Shown here one piece after another: positions 15,768 to 23,596 of a stretch of DNA of 52,846 nucleotides. The position numbers and the translations under genes are program-made. The notes under the pieces were generated by a model that did not search any database, was not told the origin of the DNA, and saw only the letters and a list, made by a program, of their open reading frames with translations. The DNA lies in assembly GCA_016296165.1 (NCBI GenBank), contig JAEDJV010000002.1, forward strand, positions 1-52,846. Direction: 5' to 3'. How positions within the stretch are numbered: position 1 is the stretch's first letter; each line of letters starts with the position of its first letter. Source of the stretch: Oscillospiraceae bacterium. Lineage in GTDB: Bacteria > Bacillota > Clostridia > Oscillospirales > Ruminococcaceae.

Positions 15768-17976
15768 TCTGAATCTCTCTTTCAATCATGCTTCTAAGAC
15801 AGGTATATCTAAGTGTTCTGCGGTCATTGTCAACCATCTGAAATACTTTTTTCTGCGAACCTACTATGATGAGCATTTTCTTTGCACGGGTAACTGCAGT
15901 GTAGAGAAGATTGCGGTAATACAGCTTTTCAAAACCGCCCAGAACAGGAATGATTACAACATCAAACTCACTTCCCTGACTTTTGTGAACTGTTATCGCA
16001 TATGCAAGCTCAACCTGTTCGAGCAGATCAAATGTATAATTGCAGATACGTCCGTCAAAATCAATTATCACTTCCCTGTCAGCTTTATTAATGGTCAGTA
16101 TCCTTCCGATATCGCCGTTAAATATACCCGTTCCTGATTCTCCGTCACGTTTCCATTCAATATCATAGTTATTTTTTGTCTGCATAACCTTATCTCCGGA
16201 ACGGAAAGTATAGATCATTGATTTTGTTTCCGTCTTGTATTTGGACGGAGGATTGATTTCGCCCTGAAGCTTTTTATTAAGTTCAACTACACCAAGAACA
16301 CCTTTTCTTGACGGACATAATATCTGAATATCATTTGTCGGAGAAAATCCGTACGCTTTTGGAAGCCGAACATTGCATAAGTCTATTACAAAATCAGAAG
16401 CCTCATCAAACCCAAGACGCTGAAAAAAGAAAAAGTCATTGTCTTTACGGCTAAGATCCGGATATGTACCGCTGATTATGCTGTGAGCATTTGTAATGAT
16501 ACAGCTCTGCTGTGCCTGTCTGAAAATTTCTTTGAGTTCCACAACAGGAAGTCTCTTGCTTTCTATAAGATCCCTGAGAACATTTCCGGCACCAACTGAA
16601 GGAAGCTGATCACTGTCACCAACCATTATCAGTCTGCAGTTAATACGGAGTGCTCTGAGAAGACTTTCAAAAAGCAGCGAATCAACCATTGACATCTCAT
16701 CCACAACAAGAACTGTACACTTGAGAGGGTTGGACTCGTTATGAAAAAATCGTAGTTTTCCGTCCATGTCATACTGCACTTCGAGAAGACGATGAATGGT
16801 TTTTGCTTCGTATCCGGTAAGATCAGAAATACGCTTTGCAGCACGTCCTGTCGGAGCTGCAATCATAACGTTTTCTCCCTTTTCCTTATACATCGATATT
16901 ATCGCATTGAGGGTTGTTGTTTTACCTGTACCAGGTCCGCCGGTCAGAATAAGAAGTCCCTTTGAAAGAGCCCCTGCTATTGCAAGTCGCTGCAGTTTCT
17001 CATATCTGATTCCGGTTTCTTGTTCCTGCTTGTCTATAAGCTTTTCATAATCATATGTGTCAGGAGAAGAAAAAGCCTGAATTACGCCAAGCCTGGAGGC
17101 TATATAACTCTCAGCATTAAAGTAGTCAGCAAGATAGACAAATTCACGTTCACCTTTAACGTACTCGACAAGTGTTTCGTCTTTTAATTCTTCGTTATAC
17201 GCAGAAAAGAAATCCTGTTCGCCTACTTCCAGATATTCACATACTTTTTTCTGAAGTCTGTCAAGAGGAAGACATGTATGTCCGTTATAAGTGTTTTCAA
17301 CAAGAATAAAAGTAATTCCCGCTTTTATTCTCATTGGAGAGTCACCGGCAATCCCAACCGACTCCGCAACGGCTTCTGCTTTCTTAAACTCCAGTTCAAC
17401 GCCATATGAACACATGAGATACGGATTATTCTTTATAACCTCCATACTCTGAAAGCCCCATTTTTTAAAAACTTTCATTGCGAATTTGGCTTTTATATCG
17501 AACTTCGAAAGGTATGTCATAAGCCTTCTGAGATTAAAGATCTGTTTAACTTCATTTGTTATATTTTCACACTTTGCAGGAGATATTCCCTTTATATCAA
17601 GAAGCTTTTCGGGTGTATTTTCCATTACTTCAAGTGTTTTATCACCAAAAACAGAAACTATCTTTCTGGCAAGTGACGGTCCTATCCCCTTGATTGCACC
17701 GGATGAGAGATACTTCTGTATGTGGACAGCTGTATTAGGAAGCATTCTTTCACAGTATTCAGCCTGAAACTGCGGACCAAACTTAACATGATTGACATAA
17801 CAGCCTTCAAGTTTAAGCTTTTCACCTTCTTCAACTTCTCCGATCTCACCCACTACAGTAATAAGCTCTCCGCCTGAATCAAGGTCGAAAACTACATATC
17901 CGTTATTCTCGTTTTTAAATGTAACTGTTTCGACAACACCTTCGATAATCAGAGTAGCATTATCCAGAACGGACAC
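15739..17976 (-). CDS. recD2: SF1B DNA helicase RecD2
   Basis: 745 aa if started at GTG 17976. The N-terminal OB-like domain and tandem helix-hairpin-helix segments ('IKGIGPSLARKIV', 'DIKGISPAKCENI') mark the RecD2 class, which acts without RecBC. Helicase motifs are Walker A 'GGPGTGKT' (346-353), 'LVVDEMSMVD' (motif II), 'GDSDQLPSVGAG' (III) and, near the C-terminus, 'YAITVHKSQGSEFD' (V) with 'YTAVTRAKKML' (VI). The ribosome site GGAGG (17980-17976) overlaps the first base of the GTG. A CTG at 17967-17965 lies 8 bases after GGAGG, so the true start may be this CTG. First gene of the recD2-comF-mreB-cobW-cobW operon. Confidence 0.95.
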   Translation of the reverse strand: MSVLDNATLIIEGVVETVTFKNENNGYVVFDLDSGGELITVVGEIGEVEEGEKLKLEGCYVNHVKFGPQFQAEYCERMLPNTAVHIQKYLSSGAIKGIGPSLARKIVSVFGDKTLEVMENTPEKLLDIKGISPAKCENITNEVKQIFNLRRLMTYLSKFDIKAKFAMKVFKKWGFQSMEVIKNNPYLMCSYGVELEFKKAEAVAESVGIAGDSPMRIKAGITFILVENTYNGHTCLPLDRLQKKVCEYLEVGEQDFFSAYNEELKDETLVEYVKGEREFVYLADYFNAESYIASRLGVIQAFSSPDTYDYEKLIDKQEQETGIRYEKLQRLAIAGALSKGLLILTGGPGTGKTTTLNAIISMYKEKGENVMIAAPTGRAAKRISDLTGYEAKTIHRLLEVQYDMDGKLRFFHNESNPLKCTVLVVDEMSMVDSLLFESLLRALRINCRLIMVGDSDQLPSVGAGNVLRDLIESKRLPVVELKEIFRQAQQSCIITNAHSIISGTYPDLSRKDNDFFFFQRLGFDEASDFVIDLCNVRLPKAYGFSPTNDIQILCPSRKGVLGVVELNKKLQGEINPPSKYKTETKSMIYTFRSGDKVMQTKNNYDIEWKRDGESGTGIFNGDIGRILTINKADREVIIDFDGRICNYTFDLLEQVELAYAITVHKSQGSEFDVVIIPVLGGFEKLYYRNLLYTAVTRAKKMLIIVGSQKKVFQMVDNDRRTLRYTCLRSMIEREIQNEHDIPLPS

Positions 17977-18002
17977 CTCCTGTGCAAAATATAACCTTTA
18001 CT

Positions 18003-18031
18003 ATTATAGCAAATTATATACTAAATTGCAA
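18003..18031 (-). promoter_or_regulatory. Promoter of the recD2 operon
   Basis: Minus strand TTGCAA (18031-18026), 17-base spacer, TATAAT (18008-18003). Divergent from the ybaK promoter 13 bp away. Confidence 0.8.
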
Positions 18032-18043
18032 TAAAAAAATCCA

Positions 18044-18072
18044 TTGACTTTTTCTCATTAATTTTGTATGAT
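18044..18072 (+). promoter_or_regulatory. Promoter of ybaK
   Basis: TTGACT (18044-18049), 17-base spacer, TATGAT (18067-18072). Confidence 0.8.
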
Positions 18073-18110
18073 AATCTCGTATGTATTTTTTCAAAGAGGA
18101 GAAGAATAAA

Positions 18111-18602
18111 ATGAAAAACGATAAAACCAATGTAATGCGTATTCTCGACAAAGCAAAAGCTGACTATAATCCTCATTTTTATGAATCTGACGGACAGGTT
18201 GACGGTGTTCATGTTGCAGAAACTCTTGGAATACCCTTTGAAAGATGTTTCAAAACCCTTGTTACATTCAGTAAAAAATCAGACGGAAAAACAGATTACT
18301 TTGTTTTCTGCATACCGGTAGACGCTGAACTCGACCTCAAGGCAGCTGCGAGGGCCGCAGGAGTAAAATCAGTTGAAATGCTTGCGGTAAAAGATCTGCT
18401 GAAGGTTACCGGATACATAAGAGGTGGCTGTTCTCCTATAGGGATGAAAAAATCTTTCCCTACTTTTATAGACACCTCCGCACACAATGTTGACAGGATT
18501 TATGTAAGCGGCGGTAAAATAGGCACACAGGTGGAGCTCTCCCCTGATCTTATCGCAGAACTTACAGGTGCTGATTTTTCTGAAATAACAGTAAAAAAGT
18601 AA
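18111..18602 (+). CDS. ybaK: Cys-tRNA(Pro)/Cys-tRNA deacylase YbaK/EbsC
   Basis: 163 aa, YbaK/ProX editing-domain family. It hydrolyses Cys-tRNA(Pro) formed by mischarging of prolyl-tRNA synthetase. Typical are 'VAETLGIPFERCFKTLV' and the C-terminal 'TGYIRGGCSPIGMKKSFPTFID', with the catalytic-loop lysine in the KTLV motif (K49 by count from ATG). The start is ATG 18111 with AGAGGAGA 8-9 bases upstream; an ATG at 18081 lies upstream of that ribosome site and is unlikely. Monocistronic: the ddl promoter begins 32 bases after the stop. Confidence 0.92.
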   Translation: MKNDKTNVMRILDKAKADYNPHFYESDGQVDGVHVAETLGIPFERCFKTLVTFSKKSDGKTDYFVFCIPVDAELDLKAAARAAGVKSVEMLAVKDLLKVTGYIRGGCSPIGMKKSFPTFIDTSAHNVDRIYVSGGKIGTQVELSPDLIAELTGADFSEITVKK

Positions 18603-18633
18603 AATCCGGTCACAAAATCATGTAAAAAAACAT

Positions 18634-18662
18634 TTGCATTAATTAATATATAAGTGTATAAT
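18634..18662 (+). promoter_or_regulatory. Promoter of ddl-murF
   Basis: TTGCAT (18634-18639), 17-base spacer, TATAAT (18657-18662). Confidence 0.8.
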
Positions 18663-18711
18663 ATAATATTGGTGCAAAAAAAATACAAACTACTCTTCCG
18701 GAGGTTTTAAT

Positions 18712-19746
18712 ATGAACATAACAGTATTAGCGGGTGGGCTTAGCGGCGAAAGAGACGTAAGCCTCACATCAGGTCTTATGTGTGCAAAATCACTCAAATC
18801 AAAAGGTCACAACGTATTTCTCCTTGATGTTTTCATGGGAACTGAAGTTACAGCAGACAAGGCATTTGACGGCAGCACAGACTTTGACGCACAGAGCTTT
18901 TCAATATCTGACAATGAACCTGACCTTGAAAAAATCAGGCAGCTCAGAGGTGAAAGTCCGGACGGATTTTTCGGAAAAAACGTTCTTGATATCTGTAAAA
19001 AATCAGATATTGTTTTTATGGCGCTTCATGGTGCAAACGGCGAAGACGGAAAGATTCAGGCAACTTTTGATCTTTTAGGAATAAAATACACAGGCTCTGA
19101 TTATCTTGGAAGCGCAAATGCGATGAACAAGGGAATCACAAGACGTCTTCTCATTGCTGACGGAATACAGATGGCTACCGGTACTACATATACAGAAGCA
19201 CAGTTTAAAAAAGGAAAGCACAGTTCATGGAATAAGTTTCCATGTATTGTTAAACCATGCTGCGGCGGCTCAAGTATAGGTGTATCAAAGGCTGAAAATA
19301 CTGCAGAATTCGAAACTGCACTTGAGGCATGTATTAAAACCGGTGATGACGCAGTAGTAGAAGAATTTATCTCCGGTCGTGAGTTCTCAGTAGGAATAAT
19401 CGATGGAAAAGCTCTTCCTGTTATTGAGATCATCGCAGACGGATTTTACGACTATAAGAACAAATATTCAGGCAAAACCCTTGAAGTCTGCCCTGCTGAA
19501 GTTGATGAAGATACTGCAAAGAGACTCCAGAAGGCTGCAGAAAAAGCATTTGTTTCACTTAAACTAAATGTCTATTCAAGATTTGACTTCATCTTAAGTA
19601 AAGACGGACAGATTTACTGTCTTGAAGCAAACACGCTTCCAGGTATGACAAAAGCTTCACTCATTCCGCAGGAAGCTGCAGTTATCGGACTTAGTCACGC
19701 TGACCTCTGTGATCTTATAGTAAACAAATCACTCGAAAGATTTTAA
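18712..19746 (+). CDS. ddl: D-alanine-D-alanine ligase
   Basis: 344-aa ATP-grasp enzyme that makes the D-Ala-D-Ala dipeptide for peptidoglycan. 'GGLSGERDVSL' near the start carries the substrate-binding Glu. 'HGANGEDGKIQATFDLLGIKYTGSD', 'PCCGGSSIGV' (glycine loop), and the C-terminal 'YSRFDFIL' and 'EANTLPGMTKASLIPQ' (metal and D-Ala site) complete the set. The ATG follows GGAGGT. The next gene, murF, uses exactly this product and starts 13 bases later. Confidence 0.95.
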   Translation: MNITVLAGGLSGERDVSLTSGLMCAKSLKSKGHNVFLLDVFMGTEVTADKAFDGSTDFDAQSFSISDNEPDLEKIRQLRGESPDGFFGKNVLDICKKSDIVFMALHGANGEDGKIQATFDLLGIKYTGSDYLGSANAMNKGITRRLLIADGIQMATGTTYTEAQFKKGKHSSWNKFPCIVKPCCGGSSIGVSKAENTAEFETALEACIKTGDDAVVEEFISGREFSVGIIDGKALPVIEIIADGFYDYKNKYSGKTLEVCPAEVDEDTAKRLQKAAEKAFVSLKLNVYSRFDFILSKDGQIYCLEANTLPGMTKASLIPQEAAVIGLSHADLCDLIVNKSLERF

Positions 19747-19759
19747 GGGGGATTTTTAA

Positions 19760-21124
19760 TTGAAAAAAATGAACTTGCAGGAGATAGCTAAAGCATGCGG
19801 AGGAAAGCTGATTTCACCACAAAATGCTGAAAATCTTCTGATTGATGATATCACTATAGACAGCAGAACTGTACGCAGCGGCTCTCTTTACATACCTATC
19901 AGGGGAGCAAGATTTGACGGACATGATTTTATTTCGTCTGTTTTTGAAAACGGAGCAGTCTGCACTCTTACCGAACATCCGGACGAAAATCTTTCAAAAC
20001 CCCAGATTGCAGTTGAATCTACTTCTGCTGCTTTGCGGGATATAGCGGAATATTACCGCAGCCTGTTTCCTAACCTCAGAGTTATCGGTGTTTCAGGCAG
20101 TTCCGGAAAAACTTCAACAAAAGAAATGATCTGTTCTGTACTGTCAGAGCATTTCAGCGTTCTCAAAACTGAAGGAAATCTCAATAATGAGATAGGAGTT
20201 CCAAAGACTATTTTCCGTATAGACGAAAGTCATGAAGTTGCTGTCATAGAAATGGGAATCAACCACTTCGGTGAAATGACACGTCTTGCAAAAATAGTAC
20301 GTCCTGATATTGCCGTTATCACAAACATAGGTACTGCACATCTTGAATTTCTTGAAACACGCGACGGAATACTGAAAGCAAAAACAGAAATGCTCCCTTT
20401 CCTCGCAGAAAACGGAACCGCTGTACTAAACGGTGATGATGACAAGCTTATTACAGTAGATTCTGTAAAAACAAGCTTTTTTGGATTTGGCAAACACAAC
20501 AGCATTCGTGCGGAAAAAATAACAACACATGGTATCGAAGGAACTTCATTTACCATAATAACAGGTGGAACAGAGTACGAAGCATTTGTTCCTGCTCTTG
20601 GAAATCACATGATAATGAATGCTCTTGCTGCTTTCAGAATATCCGAAATACTCGGTATGCCTGCTACTGAAGCAATAAACGGAATTAAAAATTTCAAAAA
20701 TATTGAGGGAAGATTCAACGTTATAAAAACAGGACTTTTTACTCTTATCAATGACTGTTACAACGCAAATCCTGATTCAGTAGAAGCGTCTCTCAGAGTT
20801 GTCGGAGAGCTTAAGGGCAAAAAAGCTGCTGTTCTGGCCGACATGAAAGAGCTTGGTGATACATCTGAAAAAATGCACAGAAAAATCGGTTCTTTTGCTG
20901 CTGAAAACCTTGACACTATTATAGCAATAGGACCGGAAGCCCGTTATATTGCCGAAGAAGCAAAGAAGACAAATCCTTCGGTAACAGCAGTTCATTTTGA
21001 TGACAACGAATCAGCGAAAAAAGAAATGATGAACTATCTTGAAAAAAACGATACAATCCTGATAAAAGGTTCACATTCGATGAATCTCTCAGAAATCACC
21101 TCATTTTTAAGAGAAATGTGTTGA
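19760..21124 (+). CDS. murF: UDP-MurNAc-tripeptide-D-alanyl-D-alanine ligase
   Basis: 454-aa Mur ligase that adds D-Ala-D-Ala to the UDP-MurNAc-tripeptide. N-terminal 'DSRTVRSGSLYIPIRGARFDGHDF', P-loop 'GVSGSSGKTSTKEM' (about 112-125), 'TEGNLNNEIGVP', 'EMGINHFGEM', 'NIGTAHLEF', and the C-terminal 'NDCYNANPDS' and 'LADMKELG' are all MurF marks. The start is TTG 19760, because AAGGGGG ends 8 bases upstream; the ATG at 19769 would be 17 bases away. Forms an operon with ddl. Confidence 0.95.
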   Translation: MKKMNLQEIAKACGGKLISPQNAENLLIDDITIDSRTVRSGSLYIPIRGARFDGHDFISSVFENGAVCTLTEHPDENLSKPQIAVESTSAALRDIAEYYRSLFPNLRVIGVSGSSGKTSTKEMICSVLSEHFSVLKTEGNLNNEIGVPKTIFRIDESHEVAVIEMGINHFGEMTRLAKIVRPDIAVITNIGTAHLEFLETRDGILKAKTEMLPFLAENGTAVLNGDDDKLITVDSVKTSFFGFGKHNSIRAEKITTHGIEGTSFTIITGGTEYEAFVPALGNHMIMNALAAFRISEILGMPATEAINGIKNFKNIEGRFNVIKTGLFTLINDCYNANPDSVEASLRVVGELKGKKAAVLADMKELGDTSEKMHRKIGSFAAENLDTIIAIGPEARYIAEEAKKTNPSVTAVHFDDNESAKKEMMNYLEKNDTILIKGSHSMNLSEITSFLREMC

Positions 21125-21150
21125 TTGTTCACAAAAAAATAATTTCAGTA

Positions 21151-21179
21151 TTGACAAACAGAAATTTTTCATGTATCAT
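21151..21179 (+). promoter_or_regulatory. Promoter of glnN
   Basis: TTGACA (21151-21156), 17-base spacer, TATCAT (21174-21179). Confidence 0.8.
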
Positions 21180-21197
21180 AGGATTATCAAATAAATT

Positions 21198-21277
21198 ATT
21201 GAAACAATGGCGTTTCAATTTCATCTGTTGTTTGTTTTCTGTTCAGAAAATAAACGATGAAATTGAGGCGCTTTTTT
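21198..21277 (+). promoter_or_regulatory. glnN leader attenuator: ANTAR-like hexaloop hairpin competing with a terminator
   Basis: Hairpin A: ATTGAAAC (21198-21205), loop AATGGC (21206-21211), GTTTCAAT (21212-21219). This is a perfect 8-bp stem with a six-base loop having A at position 1 and G at position 4, the signature of ANTAR-protein target hairpins. Hairpin B: arm 21210-21225 pairs over 16 bp (two G-U) with 21256-21271, with a further 10-bp apical stem and a TGTTCA loop, followed by six T (21272-21277), so an intrinsic terminator. The 3' arm of A (21212-21219) is inside the 5' arm of B, so the two exclude each other. Only one A1/G4 hexaloop is visible, whereas the published ANTAR motif has two. 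No ANTAR gene is in the window. Confidence 0.7.
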
Positions 21278-21298
21278 ATTTTTAAGGAGGATATTATT

Positions 21299-23401
21299 AT
21301 GGTAGAATCATCAAAGAATGCCGCAGCAGGTTTTGCATGCAACGTTTTTAATCAGCAGGTTATGAGGGACAGATTACCGAAGGATGTTTACAAGACTGTA
21401 ATGCAGACTAAGAAAATGGGTACTGCTCTTGGAAGCAACGTTGCCGGTGTAGTAGCAAATGCTATGAAAGACTGGGCTATTGAAAAGGGTGCTACACATT
21501 ACACTCACTGGTTCCACCCAATGACAGGTGTTACTGCTGAAAAGCATGACGCTTTCCTCTCACCAAATTCAGACGGTACTGTAATTCTTGAATTCTCAGG
21601 AAAAGAACTTATCAAAGGTGAACCTGATGCTTCATCATTCCCTTCAGGCGGGCTCAGAGCTACTTTTGAAGCAAGAGGATATACAGCGTGGGACCCGACA
21701 TCAGATGCATTTATCAAAGACGGAACACTTTACATTCCAACAGCTTTCTGTTCATACACAGGTGAAATTCTCGACAAGAAAACACCTCTTCTCCGTTCAA
21801 TGGATGTAGTAAGTGAACAGGCTCTCAGAATTTTAAGACTTTTCGGAAATACAACTGCAACAAGAGTACTCCCTACAGCAGGTGCTGAACAGGAATATTT
21901 CCTCGTTGACAAGGCTCTCTATGATCAGCGTGAAGACCTTATTATAACAGGAAGAACGCTTTTCGGTGCAAAACCGCCTAAGGGTCAGGAACTCGAGGAT
22001 CACTATTTTGGAAACATCAAGGAAAGAATTTCTGCATATATGCATGAACTTGACGAAGAACTCTGGAAGCTCGGTATTCCGGCAAAAACAAAGCACAACG
22101 AAGTTGCTCCTGCACAGCATGAACTTGCGCCTGTATTTGAAACAGCAAATATCGCTTCTGACCACAACCAGCTTACCATGGAACTTATGAAGAAGATTGC
22201 ACTTAAGCATGGTCTTGTATGTCTCCTTCACGAAAAGCCATTTGCAGGTGTAAACGGTTCAGGTAAACACAACAACTGGTCACTTTCTTCAAATGACGGA
22301 CAGAACCTCCTCGATCCGGGCGACACACCAACAGAAAACACACAGTTCCTTACATTCCTTGTTGCATTTATCAAAGCTGTACACAAATATTCAGATCTCT
22401 TAAGACTTTCAGCAGCAAGCGCAGGAAATGACCACCGTCTTGGTGCAAACGAAGCTCCTCCGGCTATCGTTTCCATGTTCATCGGTGACGAACTTCAGGC
22501 CATACTTGACGCTCTCGAAAATGATACAAAGGCAGAGGTAAGCGAAAACAAGAAGTTCAAAATTGGTGTTGATGCTCTTCCTGCATTTAAAAGAGATAAC
22601 ACAGACAGAAACAGAACTTCTCCGATGGCATTCACAGGAAACAAATTCGAATTCAGAATGCTTGGTTCTGCTGATTCTATCTCATGTACAAACGTTATGA
22701 TGAACACAATCATATCTGACGTTCTCTGCGAATTTGCAGATGAACTTGAAAAGGCAGATGACTTCAATGCAGCTCTTAAGGATCTCCTCGTTAAAACATA
22801 CAAGGAACACAAAGCTGTTATCTTCAACGGAAACGGATATTCAGATGAATGGATCAAAGAAGCTACTGAAGTCAGAGGTCTTCCGAACTACGCATCAACA
22901 GTTGACTGTCTCCCACAGTATCTTTCTGAAAAGAACGTAAAGATGTTTGAGAAGTTTAAAGTTTACTCAAAAGTGGAAATCGCATCAAGAACAGAAATTC
23001 TTCTTGAGAACTACACAAAGGTAATCAACATCGAAGCTCTTACAATGATTGACATGGCTAAGAAACAGATCTATCCTGCTGTTATGGAATATACAAAGGA
23101 AGTTTGCTCTGTTCTCGCTTCAATGAAAGCTGTCGGCATTGAAAATCCGGTTCAGGAAAAACTCGCAAACAAGCTCTCATCTTCACTCGGTTGTCTTGAC
23201 AGCGCTATCAGCGATCTCGAACAGTCATTAATCAATGCTAAGGACTGCGCTGATGATGTTTACAAACTTTCAAAATTCTACAGAGATGATGTATTTGCAA
23301 AAATGCAGGCACTCAGAGCAATAGCTGATGAACTCGAAACTATAGTATCAGACAAGTTCTGGCCATTCCCTGTATATTCTGATCTCCTTTTCAGAATATA
23401 A
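21299..23401 (+). CDS. glnN: Glutamine synthetase type III
   Basis: 700 aa, the GSIII size (GSI is near 450). Ammonium assimilation: glutamate plus ammonia plus ATP to glutamine. GSIII marks include 'FPSGGLRATFEARGYTAWDPTS', 'LPTAGAEQEYFLVDK', 'TKHNEVAPAQHELAPVFE', 'NGSGKHNNWSLS' (ammonium/ATP site) and 'NRTSPMAFTGNKFEFRMLG'. The start is ATG 21299 (MVESSKNAAAGF) with AAGGAGG 9 bases upstream. A longer frame from 21257 begins inside the terminator hairpin and is rejected. Expression is probably controlled by the leader switch at 21198-21277. Confidence 0.96.
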   Translation: MVESSKNAAAGFACNVFNQQVMRDRLPKDVYKTVMQTKKMGTALGSNVAGVVANAMKDWAIEKGATHYTHWFHPMTGVTAEKHDAFLSPNSDGTVILEFSGKELIKGEPDASSFPSGGLRATFEARGYTAWDPTSDAFIKDGTLYIPTAFCSYTGEILDKKTPLLRSMDVVSEQALRILRLFGNTTATRVLPTAGAEQEYFLVDKALYDQREDLIITGRTLFGAKPPKGQELEDHYFGNIKERISAYMHELDEELWKLGIPAKTKHNEVAPAQHELAPVFETANIASDHNQLTMELMKKIALKHGLVCLLHEKPFAGVNGSGKHNNWSLSSNDGQNLLDPGDTPTENTQFLTFLVAFIKAVHKYSDLLRLSAASAGNDHRLGANEAPPAIVSMFIGDELQAILDALENDTKAEVSENKKFKIGVDALPAFKRDNTDRNRTSPMAFTGNKFEFRMLGSADSISCTNVMMNTIISDVLCEFADELEKADDFNAALKDLLVKTYKEHKAVIFNGNGYSDEWIKEATEVRGLPNYASTVDCLPQYLSEKNVKMFEKFKVYSKVEIASRTEILLENYTKVINIEALTMIDMAKKQIYPAVMEYTKEVCSVLASMKAVGIENPVQEKLANKLSSSLGCLDSAISDLEQSLINAKDCADDVYKLSKFYRDDVFAKMQALRAIADELETIVSDKFWPFPVYSDLLFRI

Positions 23402-23525
23402 TTGATATAAATGATAATTAAGTAAATCATAGGTTCATTTAACATTTAATATTGATCGGTATGCCCCCCTCATGATGAAGCAGGGTGTGTAAAGATAAAA
23501 AAATAATAAATAAAAAAATCACTAC

Positions 23526-23554
23526 TTGCATACAGCCCCAAAATAATGTATAAT
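23526..23554 (+). promoter_or_regulatory. Promoter of the ABC-F gene
   Basis: TTGCAT (23526-23531), 17-base spacer, TATAAT (23549-23554). The spacer contains the left arm of the upstream terminator hairpin. Confidence 0.75.
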
Positions 23555-23592
23555 AGTCAATGACTATTATATTTATCAAGGGGCTGTTTTAT
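23532..23592 (+). terminator. Terminator-like hairpin enclosing the ABC-F promoter -10
   Basis: ACAGCCCC (23532-23539) pairs with GGGGCTGT (23580-23587), followed by TTTATTTTT. Read-through RNA from glnN would form it. RNA started at the internal promoter (start about 23561) lacks the left arm and escapes. Confidence 0.55.
23550..23570. promoter_or_regulatory. 21-bp palindrome over the -10 and start site of the ABC-F gene
   Basis: ATAATAGTCA (23550-23559), one central base, TGACTATTAT (23561-23570): perfect 10-bp arms. The position over -10/+1 fits a repressor operator. It also forms the inner stem of the surrounding hairpin. Confidence 0.5.
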
Positions 23593-23596
23593 TTTT

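Noticed and set aside
21257..21298. Fourteen-residue N-terminal extension of glnN
   Set aside because: It starts within the terminator stem and has no ribosome site. ATG 21299 has AAGGAGG and the expected N-terminus.
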